Shown here: in pieces, positions 49,765 to 61,256 of the stretch
Layout: each line of letters opens with the position of its first letter
Numbering within the stretch: the stretch's first letter is position 1
Origin: JAIBAC01 sp046331095
GTDB lineage: Bacteria; Actinomycetota; Acidimicrobiia; UBA2766
Direction of reading: 5' to 3'
NCBI GenBank assembly: GCA_046331095.1
Contig: JAXLRM010000003.1
Coordinates: 992,001 to 1,056,000, forward strand
DNA length: 64,000 nt
The notes under the pieces: generated by a model
Database searches by the model: none
What the model saw: the letters and a program-made list of their open reading frames with translations, nothing else
What the model was told of the DNA's origin: nothing
Translations under genes and position numbers: made by a program

Positions 49765-52350
49765 TCAGTCGCCGCGCAGGAGCGTGTCGACGTCGCCGCG
49801 GCGGCGCTGCAGGAGCGGGGCCGCGACGCCGAGCAGACCCGCGGCGACTGCCCCGACGACGGCGACACCGAGAGGACCCGGCAAGGGTCGCCAACCGACG
49901 CTGGTCGTCAGGAACACCGGCGCCACGATGCTGAGCTGCAACGAGAAAGCGAGCGTGGCGAGGGCGCCGAAAGCCGCGCCGAGGAGACCGACCGCCACCG
50001 ACTCGGTCAGCGCGGTCGCGTACTCCTGGCGCGTGTCCATCCCGATCGCACGGTGCAGCGCACGCTCGCGGCGGCGTTGCACGAGGCCGAGCACGAACAG
50101 GTTGAGCACACCGATCGCGGCCGCGACGACCACGACCCACCCGAGATCTATGACGGGTGCCAGGAAACGCGCGACCGTGCCGGACGCAAGCTCGTCGAAC
50201 CGTGCCGAGGTCATCGCGGCGACACGGCCGTCAGAGGCGGCCTCGACCGCAGCGGCGACCGCTCCGGCGCCAGCGCCGGGATCCAGGGACACGAGCGCGA
50301 ACGTCGGCACCGCGCCCCAGGTGCGTTCCGCCACGTCCGCGTCGGCCACGATCGCGTCGCCGATGCCGGTGTCGTCGACGAAGGACGGGTCGGCGACCGC
50401 AACGACCGGGAACGTCGCGTGGCCGCCGTTCACCGGCAGGTCGACCGTCCCGCCTGCACGTGTGCGTAGGTGCGCGGCCGCCAGGTCCGAGAGCACGAGC
50501 CCGCCGGCCGCCATCGCGGCGAGGTCGTCGTCGCTCAGACCGCTGCGCGCGGCCTCGGCGGCGAGGAGCCCGGTTCCGGCGGGGAGCCCGACGACCACGG
50601 CAGGCGTTTCGAGAGCCAGGGGCGCACGCAGCACCGGCGTCACCGATGCCACACCGGGAACGGCAGCGACCCCCGCAAGCGCATCGCTGCTCAGCGACGC
50701 CGATGACTGCTCGCCGACCTCACGTGCCCCGACGAGAAGCCCCGCGCCGATCAGGTCCGTCCCCCGGCTCGCGATCGCCTCGGACGCGAAGGTGCGCAGG
50801 TTCATCGACGGGGCGAACGTGCTGACGGCGAGGGCGAGGATCACGACGGCTGCGCCGGTCTGGACGGGACTGCGCGACAGCTCCGAGCGGGCGAGGAGTC
50901 CGACCGCCGAACGGAACGGGACCCTCGTGCGATACAGGTTCACCAGCGCCGGTGTCGCCCCCATCACGAGTAGGGCGAACCCGACCGGCATGAGGGCGAG
51001 CGCGGCGAAGCCGACGACGAGCGGCAGCCGCCCCGCGCCGAAGGGGACAGCGAGCCCGAGGCCGATCGCGAGCATCACCGCACCCACGGGGACGAGGCCG
51101 TAGCGCGGGCGCGGCGGCATCGCGAAGCGAGACGCGTCAGCGAGGACGTCGAGCACCGGGCGGCGCAAGGCGGCCCAGGCCGAGATCGCGGCCGCGGCCG
51201 CGCCTCCGACCACGCCGACGCCGAGCGCGACCGACCACGGCAGGATTCCGAGGCGTGCCTGCACGTCGAACCCGGATCCGGCGAGCACGGCATCCCCGAA
51301 CCAGGTCGTGAGCGCACGTCCGGCCAGCAGACCGGGACCGATTCCGAGGGCTGACGCGACCAAGCCGATCCCCGCCCCCTCGGCCACGAGGCCGGCGGCG
51401 CTGCCCCGCCGCGTGGCCCCGATGACGCCGAGCACTGCGAAGGTGTGCTGGCGGTCGGTGAACACGGTGACGAGCGTCGTCGTGGCGACGAGGATCCCCA
51501 CGGCGATCGCGATCGCGCCGTTCAAGAGCAACGCCCGCCTCGCTGCTTGCAGGATCGGGGGCTCGAACGACGCTGGTGCCTCCACGATCGCCGCGTCGCC
51601 CAGGCTCGACCGCAGGGCAGCCTCGGAGGGTTCGGCGTCGGCGTCGGGACCGTCGAACCCGACCAGGACCGCGGCCAGGGTGCCGGGGTGGCCCACGAGC
51701 GCGGCCACGTCGGGCACGAGCCCGAACGCGACGCGGCCGTCGTTGACCGCCGTCGCGGTGTCGGCGTCCAGCACGCCTCCCACGTACGCCGCGCCCGGTC
51801 CCTGCCCGGGAATCGAGACCACGTCGCCGGGATGTACGCCGATGGCGTCGGCGACCGCCGCGGGAATCCACAGCGGCACGCCGGTCGGCGCCGTTGCAGC
51901 CGCGCCCCCGGTGTCGCACGGCAGCGCTCCGGTGAACACCGCTGCCTCGCAAGTTGCCCCGAGCAGCAGCACACCGCTGCTCCCGGCAGGGCCCGCGACG
52001 ACGGCGGGACCTCCGGAGACAGGCGCCGCGTGCACGCCGGGGACGGCGCGAACCCGGCGATAGGCGTCCTCGGGGAGACCGTGCTCGGCGACGGCACGCA
52101 CCTGCAACTGCGGCGGATGCGGCAGGCCCGCGTATCCCGCGAACGGCCGCCCCAGGGACGACACGACCACGGCCACGGCAACCGCGACCGTCACCCCGAG
52201 TGCCAGCCCGAGGCACGCGAGTGCGGCGCGACCGGGGGAACTGCGCAGGGCGGCCCCGTGGACCCGGACGTAGGCAGCAGCGGAAGCGAACGCGTGCCGG
52301 CGCGCTTGTAACAAGGTGAATCCACCCAACTCCGAACCGTGCCACCGCAT
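49765..52350 (-). CDS. FtsX/MacB-type ABC transporter permease
   Basis: 861 aa with the classic layout of two FtsX modules: a span near residue 45-65 (ALACLGLALGVTVAVAVAVVV), a large extracytoplasmic domain, three spans (GAIAIAVGILVATTTLVTVF..., LGIGPGLLAG..., SVALGVGVVGGAAAAAISAW), then a second domain and a final set (VIDLGWVVVVAAAIGVLNLFVLGLV). Such permeases pair with an ATPase to move lipids, peptides or lipoproteins outward. No ATPase gene is adjacent or in the window. It ends 11 bp from the family C palindrome. Confidence 0.88.
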   Translation of the reverse strand: MRWHGSELGGFTLLQARRHAFASAAAYVRVHGAALRSSPGRAALACLGLALGVTVAVAVAVVVSSLGRPFAGYAGLPHPPQLQVRAVAEHGLPEDAYRRVRAVPGVHAAPVSGGPAVVAGPAGSSGVLLLGATCEAAVFTGALPCDTGGAAATAPTGVPLWIPAAVADAIGVHPGDVVSIPGQGPGAAYVGGVLDADTATAVNDGRVAFGLVPDVAALVGHPGTLAAVLVGFDGPDADAEPSEAALRSSLGDAAIVEAPASFEPPILQAARRALLLNGAIAIAVGILVATTTLVTVFTDRQHTFAVLGVIGATRRGSAAGLVAEGAGIGLVASALGIGPGLLAGRALTTWFGDAVLAGSGFDVQARLGILPWSVALGVGVVGGAAAAAISAWAALRRPVLDVLADASRFAMPPRPRYGLVPVGAVMLAIGLGLAVPFGAGRLPLVVGFAALALMPVGFALLVMGATPALVNLYRTRVPFRSAVGLLARSELSRSPVQTGAAVVILALAVSTFAPSMNLRTFASEAIASRGTDLIGAGLLVGAREVGEQSSASLSSDALAGVAAVPGVASVTPVLRAPLALETPAVVVGLPAGTGLLAAEAARSGLSDDDLAAMAAGGLVLSDLAAAHLRTRAGGTVDLPVNGGHATFPVVAVADPSFVDDTGIGDAIVADADVAERTWGAVPTFALVSLDPGAGAGAVAAAVEAASDGRVAAMTSARFDELASGTVARFLAPVIDLGWVVVVAAAIGVLNLFVLGLVQRRRERALHRAIGMDTRQEYATALTESVAVGLLGAAFGALATLAFSLQLSIVAPVFLTTSVGWRPLPGPLGVAVVGAVAAGLLGVAAPLLQRRRGDVDTLLRGD

Positions 52351-52375
52351 GTGCCTGCCCCTCCTGGGCGCGGCT

Positions 52376-53326
52376 TCAGCCCGCCGAGTAGCGGTACTCG
52401 TGGCTCCAGAGGAGGCACGGGTCGACGGTCAGGAACCGCAGTGTCGAGCCGTCGGCGGAGACGTCGACGCCCTCGGCTTCGGTGTGGTTCTTGCACATGG
52501 GCGCGAGCCACGGGATCGCCAAGTCGACGGGCGTCGTGCCCAACACGGTGGTGCGGGCGGCGACGTCGGCGCCGTCGAGGGCGCGGTCGAGGTCGACCTG
52601 CAAGAGCCTGCGCTCGGCGGTGTCGTCCTGGCACACGAGGCGCAGCGGGCCGTCGAAGTCGCATCCCTGCACGAGGGTGAGGGGCGCGTCGAGGACGATG
52701 CGGGACACCACGTCGATCGAGGCCTTGCCGACATCCGCGACGCGGAACACGAGGAACGACGTGATGTTCTCCCACTCGCCGCTCACGAGCCACTGGCCGT
52801 CGGGGGAGACAGCGGTCCAGGAGTTGTTGTACGCCTCGCCGGGATCGAGCTGGTGCACGGACCAGCCCAGGATGCGGCCACTGGCCACGTCGACGGCGCC
52901 GTAGGCCTTCTCGGTTCCCTTGGCGCTGTTCTCGTAGGGGACGTAGGCCTTGGCTCCGTGGGTGTCGATGTCGCCGATGTGGAGGTAGCCGGCGAAGAGG
53001 AGTTGCAGCGGGATGCCGACCAGGTTACGGAACGAGTGCCCGCTCGGGCCTGCCCACTCGAGGCCCAGTTGCCACGAGTAAAGGGTGATCCCCGGCAGTT
53101 CGGGATCGGTGGCGATGCCCTGGCTGCGCGTGAAGAACCCGACGGTGTGGCTCTCGAAGCGCCACGGGCCGAGATCGGGTGGCGTGGCAGCACGAGCCGG
53201 AGCGGCACCGGCGACGAGCGCGACGAGCGCGACGAGCGCGACGAGCGCGACGACGCAGGCGAGCGCGGCCGCACACACGAGCGCACACGCCGCCTCGACC
53301 TTGCGGAGTCCGATGCCCACGTTCAT
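52376..53326 (-). CDS. Secreted protein of unknown function
   Basis: 316 aa. A signal peptide covers residues ~1-47: basic start, hydrophobic core including VALVALVALVALVAGA, then APARAAT as the probable cleavage site. The mature protein has repeated aromatic strands (LGPWRFESHT, ITLYSWQLGLEW, YNNSWTAVSPDGQWLVSGEW, STLRFLTVDPCLLW) suggesting a beta-propeller-like fold; two Cys pairs are possible. No family recognised. ATG 53326 is preferred, with ATG 53338 also in frame. The signal peptide is encoded by 9-bp tandem repeats, and the start lies beside a family C palindrome. Confidence 0.72.
   Translation of the reverse strand: MNVGIGLRKVEAACALVCAAALACVVALVALVALVALVAGAAPARAATPPDLGPWRFESHTVGFFTRSQGIATDPELPGITLYSWQLGLEWAGPSGHSFRNLVGIPLQLLFAGYLHIGDIDTHGAKAYVPYENSAKGTEKAYGAVDVASGRILGWSVHQLDPGEAYNNSWTAVSPDGQWLVSGEWENITSFLVFRVADVGKASIDVVSRIVLDAPLTLVQGCDFDGPLRLVCQDDTAERRLLQVDLDRALDGADVAARTTVLGTTPVDLAIPWLAPMCKNHTEAEGVDVSADGSTLRFLTVDPCLLWSHEYRYSAG
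53211..53252. repeat. 9-bp tandem repeat inside a signal-peptide sequence
   Basis: GCGACGAGC repeats four times exactly (53211-53246) plus a degenerate copy. On the coding strand it gives Val-Ala-Leu units in the hydrophobic core. Unit length 9 bp keeps the frame, so copy-number change would alter the length of the core without shifting the frame. Confidence 0.85.
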
Positions 53327-53345
53327 GCCTCCCCTCATGCTGGGA

Positions 53346-53448
53346 TTGGAGCACGTGGCGGCCATCCAGGCCACTTTGGAGAACCGGACGCACGTTTTCG
53401 CGCACCGCTGTTCTCCAACCCCGGGTAGCTGGCCGCCCTGTTCTCCAA
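53346..53448. repeat. 103-bp palindromic element (family C, copy 4), with extra tandem unit
   Basis: TTGGAGCAC starts at 53346, TTGGAGAAC follows at 53376, and GTTCTCCAA lies at 53410 and 53440, so the element is again 103 bp and symmetric, though the inner loops differ from other copies. Beyond it (53449-53505), CCCCGGGTAGCTGGC repeats and a further GTTCTCCGA follows, so part of the right arm has been duplicated. It occupies most of the 209-bp divergent gap between the secreted-protein and histidine-kinase genes. Confidence 0.85.
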
Positions 53449-53535
53449 CCCCGGGTAGCTGGCAACCCCGGGTAGCTGGCCGCCCTGTTCTCCGACCCCG
53501 GGTACTCGCGGTCATGACCTCCCGGTGACGCGCCG

Positions 53536-55467
<1,932 letters not shown>

Positions 55468-56322
55468 GGGCCTTCCATGTCGCCGAGGTGCTGCTCGACG
55501 TGGACGTGGGACGGGGTCGACTTGGCGTCCCCGGTGTTGCCGACGGTGCCGAGTTGCTGACCGGTCTCGACACGCTGGCCGAGGGCCACTGCCACCGAGT
55601 CGAGGTGCGCGTAGTAGTACCACCATCCGTCGTCGCCCGCGACCCAGACACGTGCGCCACCGAGAGTGCCGTCGTCGGTGGGGACCGCCTTGGTGACCGA
55701 CCCGCCGGTGACAGCCGACACGGGTGAGCCCTTGGCCGCGAACATGTCCGTGCCCTTGTGCTTGCGCCCGCCCGGGCGGGCCTCGCCGAAGGTCGACGTG
55801 AACTTGTAGGGCTGCTGTACGGGGCATGCGAACGTCGCTGCCGACCGCGTCTCGTGCACCTGCGCCGACGGGAAGGCCCCCGCCGGCAGTGGCGCCCGCG
55901 TCTCGCCGTAGCTGACGAGCGCCATCGACGAGGCCGCCACCATGAACGTGACGAGGACGGCACGGAATACCTTTCCGAGCCGAGCTCGACGGGGAGCGCG
56001 GACATCGGGGCGCATGTGCGCCGGTGCCGGTGGCGGGGCCTGTGCAGGTGGGCGACCGGGGTGGCGCGGCGGCACCGGGCGGGGCAGTTCGGGCGCCCGG
56101 GTGCCGGGATCCGGACGCGGGAATGGGGGCGGGTAGCTCACGGCGGGGGCCTCTCGGGTCCAGGGCTCGGCGGGAGCCGGTCGCCGGGTCTCGGGTCCCT
56201 CCAACGTAGGAGCAATTCCGGGCACGGATCGCGCAAATGCGGCGACCGGGAATCATCCGGTACGATCGACGGGTTTCCACCACGCCAGTCGTGCAAATCC
56301 TCCGAAGCCCAAGCAGGCGCGC

Positions 56323-57504
56323 ATGTCCACTTTCCGAGAGTTGCTCACGAGCACCAAGGGCGCCATCCGCGAGATCGACTTCGACGAGGGCCAGCGGATC
56401 CTGAACACCGAGCCCGGCACCGTCTGGATCGACGTCCGCGAGTCCGACGAGTACGAGAACGGTGCGATCGCCGGCTCTGTCCACATCCCGCGGGGCTACC
56501 TCGAACTCAGTGTCGAGAACGACGTTCCCGACAAGGACACCCCCGTCGTCCTCTACTGCGCCGGTGGGGTGCGATCGGCCCTGGCCGCCAAGTCTCTGCA
56601 GGACCTCGGCTACAGCGACGTCGTGAGCCTGCGACCCGGCTTCAACGGCTGGAAGGACAAGGGCGGCAAGTTCACGATCCCACGCGTGATGACACCCGAG
56701 CAGAAGCGCCGCTACCACCGCCACCTGATCATGCCCGAGGTGGGCGAGCGCGGCCAGCAGAAGCTGCTCGACGCGTCGGTACTACTCCTCGGCGCCGGTG
56801 GCCTCGGTTCACCCGCCGCGCTCTACCTCGCCGCCGCGGGGGTGGGCCGCATCGGCATCGTCGACTTCGACGTGGTCGACTCGTCCAACCTGCAGCGCCA
56901 GATCGTGCACGACGAGAGCCGCGTGGGCGAGCTCAAGGTCGACTCGGCCAAGCGCACGATCGAGGGCCTCAACCCCGACGTCGCCGTCGAGACCTTTCCC
57001 GTGCGCCTCTCGTCGTCGAACGTGACCGAGATCATGCGCGGCTACGACGTGATCGTCGACGGTTGCGACAACTTCCCGACCCGCTACCTCGTCAACGACG
57101 CGAGCGTGCTCCTCGACAAACCCGTCGTCCACGGCTCGATCTTCCGCTTCGAGGGCCAGGTGTCGGTGTTCTGGCCCGGCCACGGACCGTGCTACCGCTG
57201 CCTGTACCACCAGCCACCTCCACCCGAGCTCGCACCGAGCTGCGCCGAAGCAGGCGTGCTCGGCGTACTCCCCGGGATCATCGGCTCCATCCAGGCTCTC
57301 GAGGCCATGAAGCTCGTGCTCGACATCGGCGAACCCCTCGTCGGCAAGCTCCTCACCGTCGACACGCTCGACATGAGCTTCAGGACCCTGAAGCTGCGCC
57401 GCGACCCGGACTGCCCGGCGTGCGGCGAGGGCGCCGAGGTCGAGCTCGTCGACTACGACGACTACTGCATCGCCCCGAACATGAAGCTCCGCGACGTCGT
57501 CTGA
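56323..57504 (+). CDS. moeZ: Rhodanese-MoeB fusion (MoeZ-like, inverted order)
   Basis: 393 aa. Residues ~1-110 form a rhodanese domain with Cys79 in LYCAGGVRSALAA; residues ~118-393 form the E1-like adenylyltransferase: GAGGLGSPAALYLAAAGVGRIGIVDFDVVDSSNLQRQ (ATP loop and Asp), DGCDNFPTRY, and zinc Cys pairs CYRCL and CPACG. It activates the C-terminus of small sulfur-carrier proteins (MoaD, ThiS or CysO) and transfers sulfur. In the well-known actinobacterial MoeZ the rhodanese domain is at the C-terminus. A carrier gene is not adjacent. TACGAT (56262-56267) is a possible -10. Confidence 0.9.
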   Translation: MSTFRELLTSTKGAIREIDFDEGQRILNTEPGTVWIDVRESDEYENGAIAGSVHIPRGYLELSVENDVPDKDTPVVLYCAGGVRSALAAKSLQDLGYSDVVSLRPGFNGWKDKGGKFTIPRVMTPEQKRRYHRHLIMPEVGERGQQKLLDASVLLLGAGGLGSPAALYLAAAGVGRIGIVDFDVVDSSNLQRQIVHDESRVGELKVDSAKRTIEGLNPDVAVETFPVRLSSSNVTEIMRGYDVIVDGCDNFPTRYLVNDASVLLDKPVVHGSIFRFEGQVSVFWPGHGPCYRCLYHQPPPPELAPSCAEAGVLGVLPGIIGSIQALEAMKLVLDIGEPLVGKLLTVDTLDMSFRTLKLRRDPDCPACGEGAEVELVDYDDYCIAPNMKLRDVV

Positions 57505-57514
57505 AAGGCGCTCG

Positions 57515-58987
57515 TCAGCGGGCCCACGCGTCTACGAGGTCGACGAGTAGGGCGGCGCCGAAGCCCGACGAGCCCTTGACGACGTGACCGTCGGTGGTGT
57601 CGACCCGCGAAGGGCCTGCGATGTCGATGTGGGCCCAAGCGGTGTCGCCGCTGAACTGGTTCAGGAACAGGGCCGCCGTGATCGCGCCGGCACCGCTGCC
57701 GGTCGCGATGTTGCGCAGGTCGGCGACCTCGCTGTCGAGGCGTTTGCGGTAGGCGTCGACTAGCGGGAGGCGCCACACGGCCTCGCCCGCGGAAGCCGCC
57801 GCCGCCTCGATCCTGCCCGCGAGTACGTCGTCGTCGCTGAAGAAGCCCGCACACTCGGTCCCGAGCGCGACCACGCACGCGCCGGTGAGCGTGGCGAGGT
57901 CGACGACGGCGTCGGGTTCCTCCTCGACGGCGAGGCTCAGGCCGTCCGCGAGGACGAGGCGACCCTCGGCATCGGTGTTGAGGACCTCGACGGTCTTTCC
58001 GTTGCGCGCCCGGAACACGTCACCGGGCTTGACGGCGGTACCCGAGGGCATGTTCTCGGTCGCGGGGACGATGCCGACGACCCGCACCGGCGGGGCGATC
58101 TCGTCGAGGACGCTCATCGCCGCGATCACGGCGGCCGCACCGCTCATGTCGGTCTTCATCGTCATCATGCCGTCGGCGGTCTTGAGCGAGAGCCCGCCGG
58201 AGTCGAACGTGATGCCCTTGCCCACGAGGACGACGGTCGCGGCCGCGTCGCCCGCGGGCTCGTAGGCCATGCGGATCAGCTTCGGCTCCTGTGCGCTGCC
58301 CGCCGCCACCGCCTCGAGACCACCGAGGCCCTCCTCCACTATGCGCTCGCGGCCCCAGACGTCCACCTCGAAGCCCCCGGCCTCGCCGAGACGCTCCGCT
58401 TCGGCCGCCAGGTGCGACGGTGTGAGGTCGCCGGCGGGGCGGTTCGAGAGGTCGCGTGCGACCGTCACCGCCCGCGCCACCGCACGCGCACGCGCCGCCG
58501 CGGCCGCGTCGCCGCCGACCACCACGAGGGTCCGGGTCGCAACCGGCTCGGGCTCGGACTTGAAGCGCGTGAACCGGTAGGTGCCGAGGAGCCACCCCTC
58601 CACGACCGCGCGTGTGAGCGCCGCCGGGTCCAGCGCGGTCTCGTCTCCGAGCGCGCACGCAACCGTCGCGCAGTCGGCAGTCAGCCTCGACACCTCGCCG
58701 CAGGTGCGCCGCAACGACGACGGATCGGCCTCGGAACCGTCGCCGAGGCCGACGAGGACCACGAGGGGCACCCCAACGCCGGTAACCGCGACCTGAGCGG
58801 TCTCGCGTGCCTTGGCCTCGTACGGCGCCGCGGCCAGGTAGGCGCTCAGGGCCCCACCGCTGGCGGCGTCGACCGCGGCGGCCGTGGGCGGCAGCACCGG
58901 AGTGTCGTCGCGGCGCACGATGCCGAGGACGAGCACGTCCGCCGTCACGGTCGTGGCCTGCTCTGCAGTGGTGGTGACCTCGATCAT
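57515..58987 (-). CDS. pepA: Leucyl aminopeptidase (M17)
   Basis: 490 aa. The metal and catalytic motifs of M17 are present: VGKGITFDSGGLSLK with Lys and Asp, MKTDMSGAA, and NTDAEGRLVLAD; the N-terminal domain is typical. It removes N-terminal residues, often as a hexamer. Minus-strand TACGCT (59000-58995) is about 7 nt before ATG 58987, so it may be leaderless despite following the PduO gene by 34 bp. Confidence 0.95.
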   Translation of the reverse strand: MIEVTTTAEQATTVTADVLVLGIVRRDDTPVLPPTAAAVDAASGGALSAYLAAAPYEAKARETAQVAVTGVGVPLVVLVGLGDGSEADPSSLRRTCGEVSRLTADCATVACALGDETALDPAALTRAVVEGWLLGTYRFTRFKSEPEPVATRTLVVVGGDAAAAARARAVARAVTVARDLSNRPAGDLTPSHLAAEAERLGEAGGFEVDVWGRERIVEEGLGGLEAVAAGSAQEPKLIRMAYEPAGDAAATVVLVGKGITFDSGGLSLKTADGMMTMKTDMSGAAAVIAAMSVLDEIAPPVRVVGIVPATENMPSGTAVKPGDVFRARNGKTVEVLNTDAEGRLVLADGLSLAVEEEPDAVVDLATLTGACVVALGTECAGFFSDDDVLAGRIEAAAASAGEAVWRLPLVDAYRKRLDSEVADLRNIATGSGAGAITAALFLNQFSGDTAWAHIDIAGPSRVDTTDGHVVKGSSGFGAALLVDLVDAWAR

Positions 58988-59021
58988 GGCGGCGAGCGTA
59001 GTTGCCGTTGCCGGGTCGGAG

Positions 59022-59579
59022 TCAGCGGCTGCTGCGGTAGTGGACGGTCGTGACGTCCACCTCGCAGTCGCGGGCCATCAGGAAGAGCAGGTCCGAGAGC
59101 AGGTTCAGGTACCTCAACAGCTCGGGGTTGGCCGCGGGCGACGCCGCCTGGGCCGTGATCGCCTCCCGCTCGGCCCGGCGGCACACGGTGCGGGCCATGT
59201 CGAGCGCCGCGGACAGCCGGTTGGCGCCGGGCACGACGAACTCGCGCAGCTCGGGCAGGCGCTCCTCGTACGAGGCGACGAGCTCCGCGAGCGCGGCCGT
59301 CATGGCCGCCGAGACCCGCGATTCGCCGTCGACGAGCTTGGCGGAGTTCTCGGGGGCGGTCGCGAGCTCGGCACCCACGACGAAGAGCTCCTTCTGCAGC
59401 CGCAGAGCCAGTTCCGCCGTCGTGGGCACCGCGGTCGCCTCGGCACGCGCCATGCCCAAGGCGGCGACGGTCTCGTCGACGGTCCCGTAGGCGGCGGGCG
59501 CGGGTGCGTCCTTGCGGATCCGCCCTCCGTGGAACAGCCCCGTGGTGCCGTCGTCGCCTCTGCCCGTGTGGACCTTCAT
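59022..59579 (-). CDS. pduO: ATP:cob(I)alamin adenosyltransferase, PduO type
   Basis: 185 aa. PduO-type marks: TGRGDDGTTGLFHGGRIRKD (phosphate/ATP loop), VDETVAALGMARA, FVVPGANRLSAALDMARTVCRRAERE, and LLRYLNLLSDLLFLMAR. It makes adenosylcobalamin, the cofactor of the methylmalonyl-CoA mutase at 22.8 kb. ATG 59579. Upstream divergent gene is a methyltransferase. Confidence 0.95.
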   Translation of the reverse strand: MKVHTGRGDDGTTGLFHGGRIRKDAPAPAAYGTVDETVAALGMARAEATAVPTTAELALRLQKELFVVGAELATAPENSAKLVDGESRVSAAMTAALAELVASYEERLPELREFVVPGANRLSAALDMARTVCRRAEREAITAQAASPAANPELLRYLNLLSDLLFLMARDCEVDVTTVHYRSSR

Positions 59580-59654
59580 CGGATCGCGTTCCCAGAGTCG
59601 GCGGCCGGTGTGCGAGCGCCGACCCTACCGCCGGCGGCCGGTAAGCTCTGCGCC

Positions 59655-60524
59655 GTGGCACCGAAGTTCGACGTCGAGAGCCTCGGGCCCGGGGGCCGAT
59701 ACGCGGTCGAGCGTGTGGCCGAGATCACCGGGGTCGACTCCTCCAGTCGCGTCCTCGAGTTGGGTGCCGGTCACGGCATCGCGAGCATCCACCTCGCCGA
59801 GACGCGTCAGTGCCGCGTCGTGGCGACCGACATCGACATGGACAAGCTCGAGCGGCTGCAGATGCGCGCCCTCGCGCTGCGCCTCGAGGGCCTCGTCGAC
59901 GTGGGCCCGCTCGACTGCACCAAGGCGTTCCCGCACTCGTCGGAGTCCTTCGACCTCGTCATGGCCGGGTCGGTGCTCGACCGCACCGACGTCATGCACG
60001 TCCCGATCGCCGAGGCGTTCAGGGTCCTGCGCCCCGGTGGCCACGTCGCGATCTACGGGGCGTCGTGGAAGCGCGAGCTCGACCACCGCGACGGCGGCGT
60101 CACCCGCGTGCTCGGCAAGGAGGTGCGATCCCTCGCCGACTACGAGATCCTCCTCACCGAGGCGGGTTTCCGGATCGCGGCGAGCCGGATGCTCCCCGAC
60201 CACCTCTGGTCGGAGTACTACCGCCAGTTCGTCGACGCCCTCGAACAAGAGCAGATCGTCGAGGACGCCCTCGACGTGCCCCAGCCCTGGGGCTGGTACG
60301 AGGAGGCGGCCGTCGTGTTGACCCACCTCGACGTAATCGGCGTCGGCCTCGTCGTCGGGCGCAAGGACCCCCCGGCGGTCGAACCCGAGCCCCTCGTCGC
60401 CACCGAGGCGCTCCCCCTCGACGTCGCCGCCGAGGTCGCCGCCGAGCTGGAGCTGATCGAGGCGGAGATGCAGACCGCCGCCGGCGACGTCCGCAGCGTC
60501 ACCGCGCTGCCAGAGCACCCGTGA
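59655..60524 (+). CDS. SAM-dependent methyltransferase
   Basis: 289 aa. Motif I is VLELGAGHGIASIHLAE (about residues 38-54), followed by VVATDIDMDKLERLQ and a motif III of LRPGGHVAIYG. The last ~50 residues are an acidic Glu/Ala/Val tail. Substrate unknown. -10 TAAGCT (59642-59647) ends 8 nt before GTG 59655, consistent with a leaderless start. It overlaps the convergent membrane-protein gene by 26 bp. Confidence 0.87.
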   Translation: MAPKFDVESLGPGGRYAVERVAEITGVDSSSRVLELGAGHGIASIHLAETRQCRVVATDIDMDKLERLQMRALALRLEGLVDVGPLDCTKAFPHSSESFDLVMAGSVLDRTDVMHVPIAEAFRVLRPGGHVAIYGASWKRELDHRDGGVTRVLGKEVRSLADYEILLTEAGFRIAASRMLPDHLWSEYYRQFVDALEQEQIVEDALDVPQPWGWYEEAAVVLTHLDVIGVGLVVGRKDPPAVEPEPLVATEALPLDVAAEVAAELELIEAEMQTAAGDVRSVTALPEHP

Positions 60525-61212
60525 CGACCACCCCGACGGCGACCATCGTCGCCACGTAGAGGAGCCCGGTCGCGGACATCACCGCCGCGTAACCGTCCTC
60601 GCGCAGGGCGCGGCCCACCAGGAAGACGAGGATGCCGCAGAAGAGCGACGTCGCGACCCAGCCGAGCGCCATCAGCGTCGCCGAGCCGAAGGCCGTGAGC
60701 ACGGAGTCCGGCGGGACCACGAGGGTGAGGCCGAACGCGACGAGGGTTCCCGCGGCGACCACGTTGAGCCGCCGGATCGCGACCTTGGGCAGCTTCGGAT
60801 CGATGAGGTACCAGTGGCCCAGGATCATCGCGTCGGTGACGGCGCCGAGGAACGCCGCGCCCGCGAGCGCGCGGACCGCGGCGATCCAACCCGGATCGGC
60901 GCCCGTGTAGGCGAGCCGGGCGCAGACCCACATACCCGCTGCGGCGCCGACGGCCTCGGCAACCGCCTGGGGTGCACCACGCAGCTTGACGGCGGAGAAG
61001 ACGATGGCCAGCGCCGCCGCGCCGGCGGTCAGGACCAGGGCGGGCTCGGAGCGCCCTCCGGCCGCCCACGCGAACAACGCCAAGGCAGCCGCGCAGGCGT
61101 CGACGAGCCATGCGTAACCGGGGGAGGTGACCTTCCACCGGTTCACCACGAAGACGATCGCGATCATCCCGGCGCCCCACTGGGCGAGAACGAGTCCGGG
61201 GCTCGGTTGCAC
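60499..61212 (-). CDS. Multi-pass membrane protein of unknown function
   Basis: 237 aa with about seven spans (for example ACAAALALFAWAAGG, VLTAGAAALAIVFSAV, AVRALAGAAFLGAVTDAMILGHWYLIDPKL, VVAAGTLVAFGLTLVV, LMALGWVATSLFCGILVFLVGRAL, LLYVATMVAVGVVVTGAL). GHWYLIDPKL is a distinctive loop. GTG 61212 is a plausible start; ATG 61146 is an alternative. No family assigned. Confidence 0.65.
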   Translation of the reverse strand: MQPSPGLVLAQWGAGMIAIVFVVNRWKVTSPGYAWLVDACAAALALFAWAAGGRSEPALVLTAGAAALAIVFSAVKLRGAPQAVAEAVGAAAGMWVCARLAYTGADPGWIAAVRALAGAAFLGAVTDAMILGHWYLIDPKLPKVAIRRLNVVAAGTLVAFGLTLVVPPDSVLTAFGSATLMALGWVATSLFCGILVFLVGRALREDGYAAVMSATGLLYVATMVAVGVVVTGALAAR

Positions 61213-61256
61213 GGGGTGCGACGGTACCGGGACCGGTGGCGCAGCCCGAAACCGCC

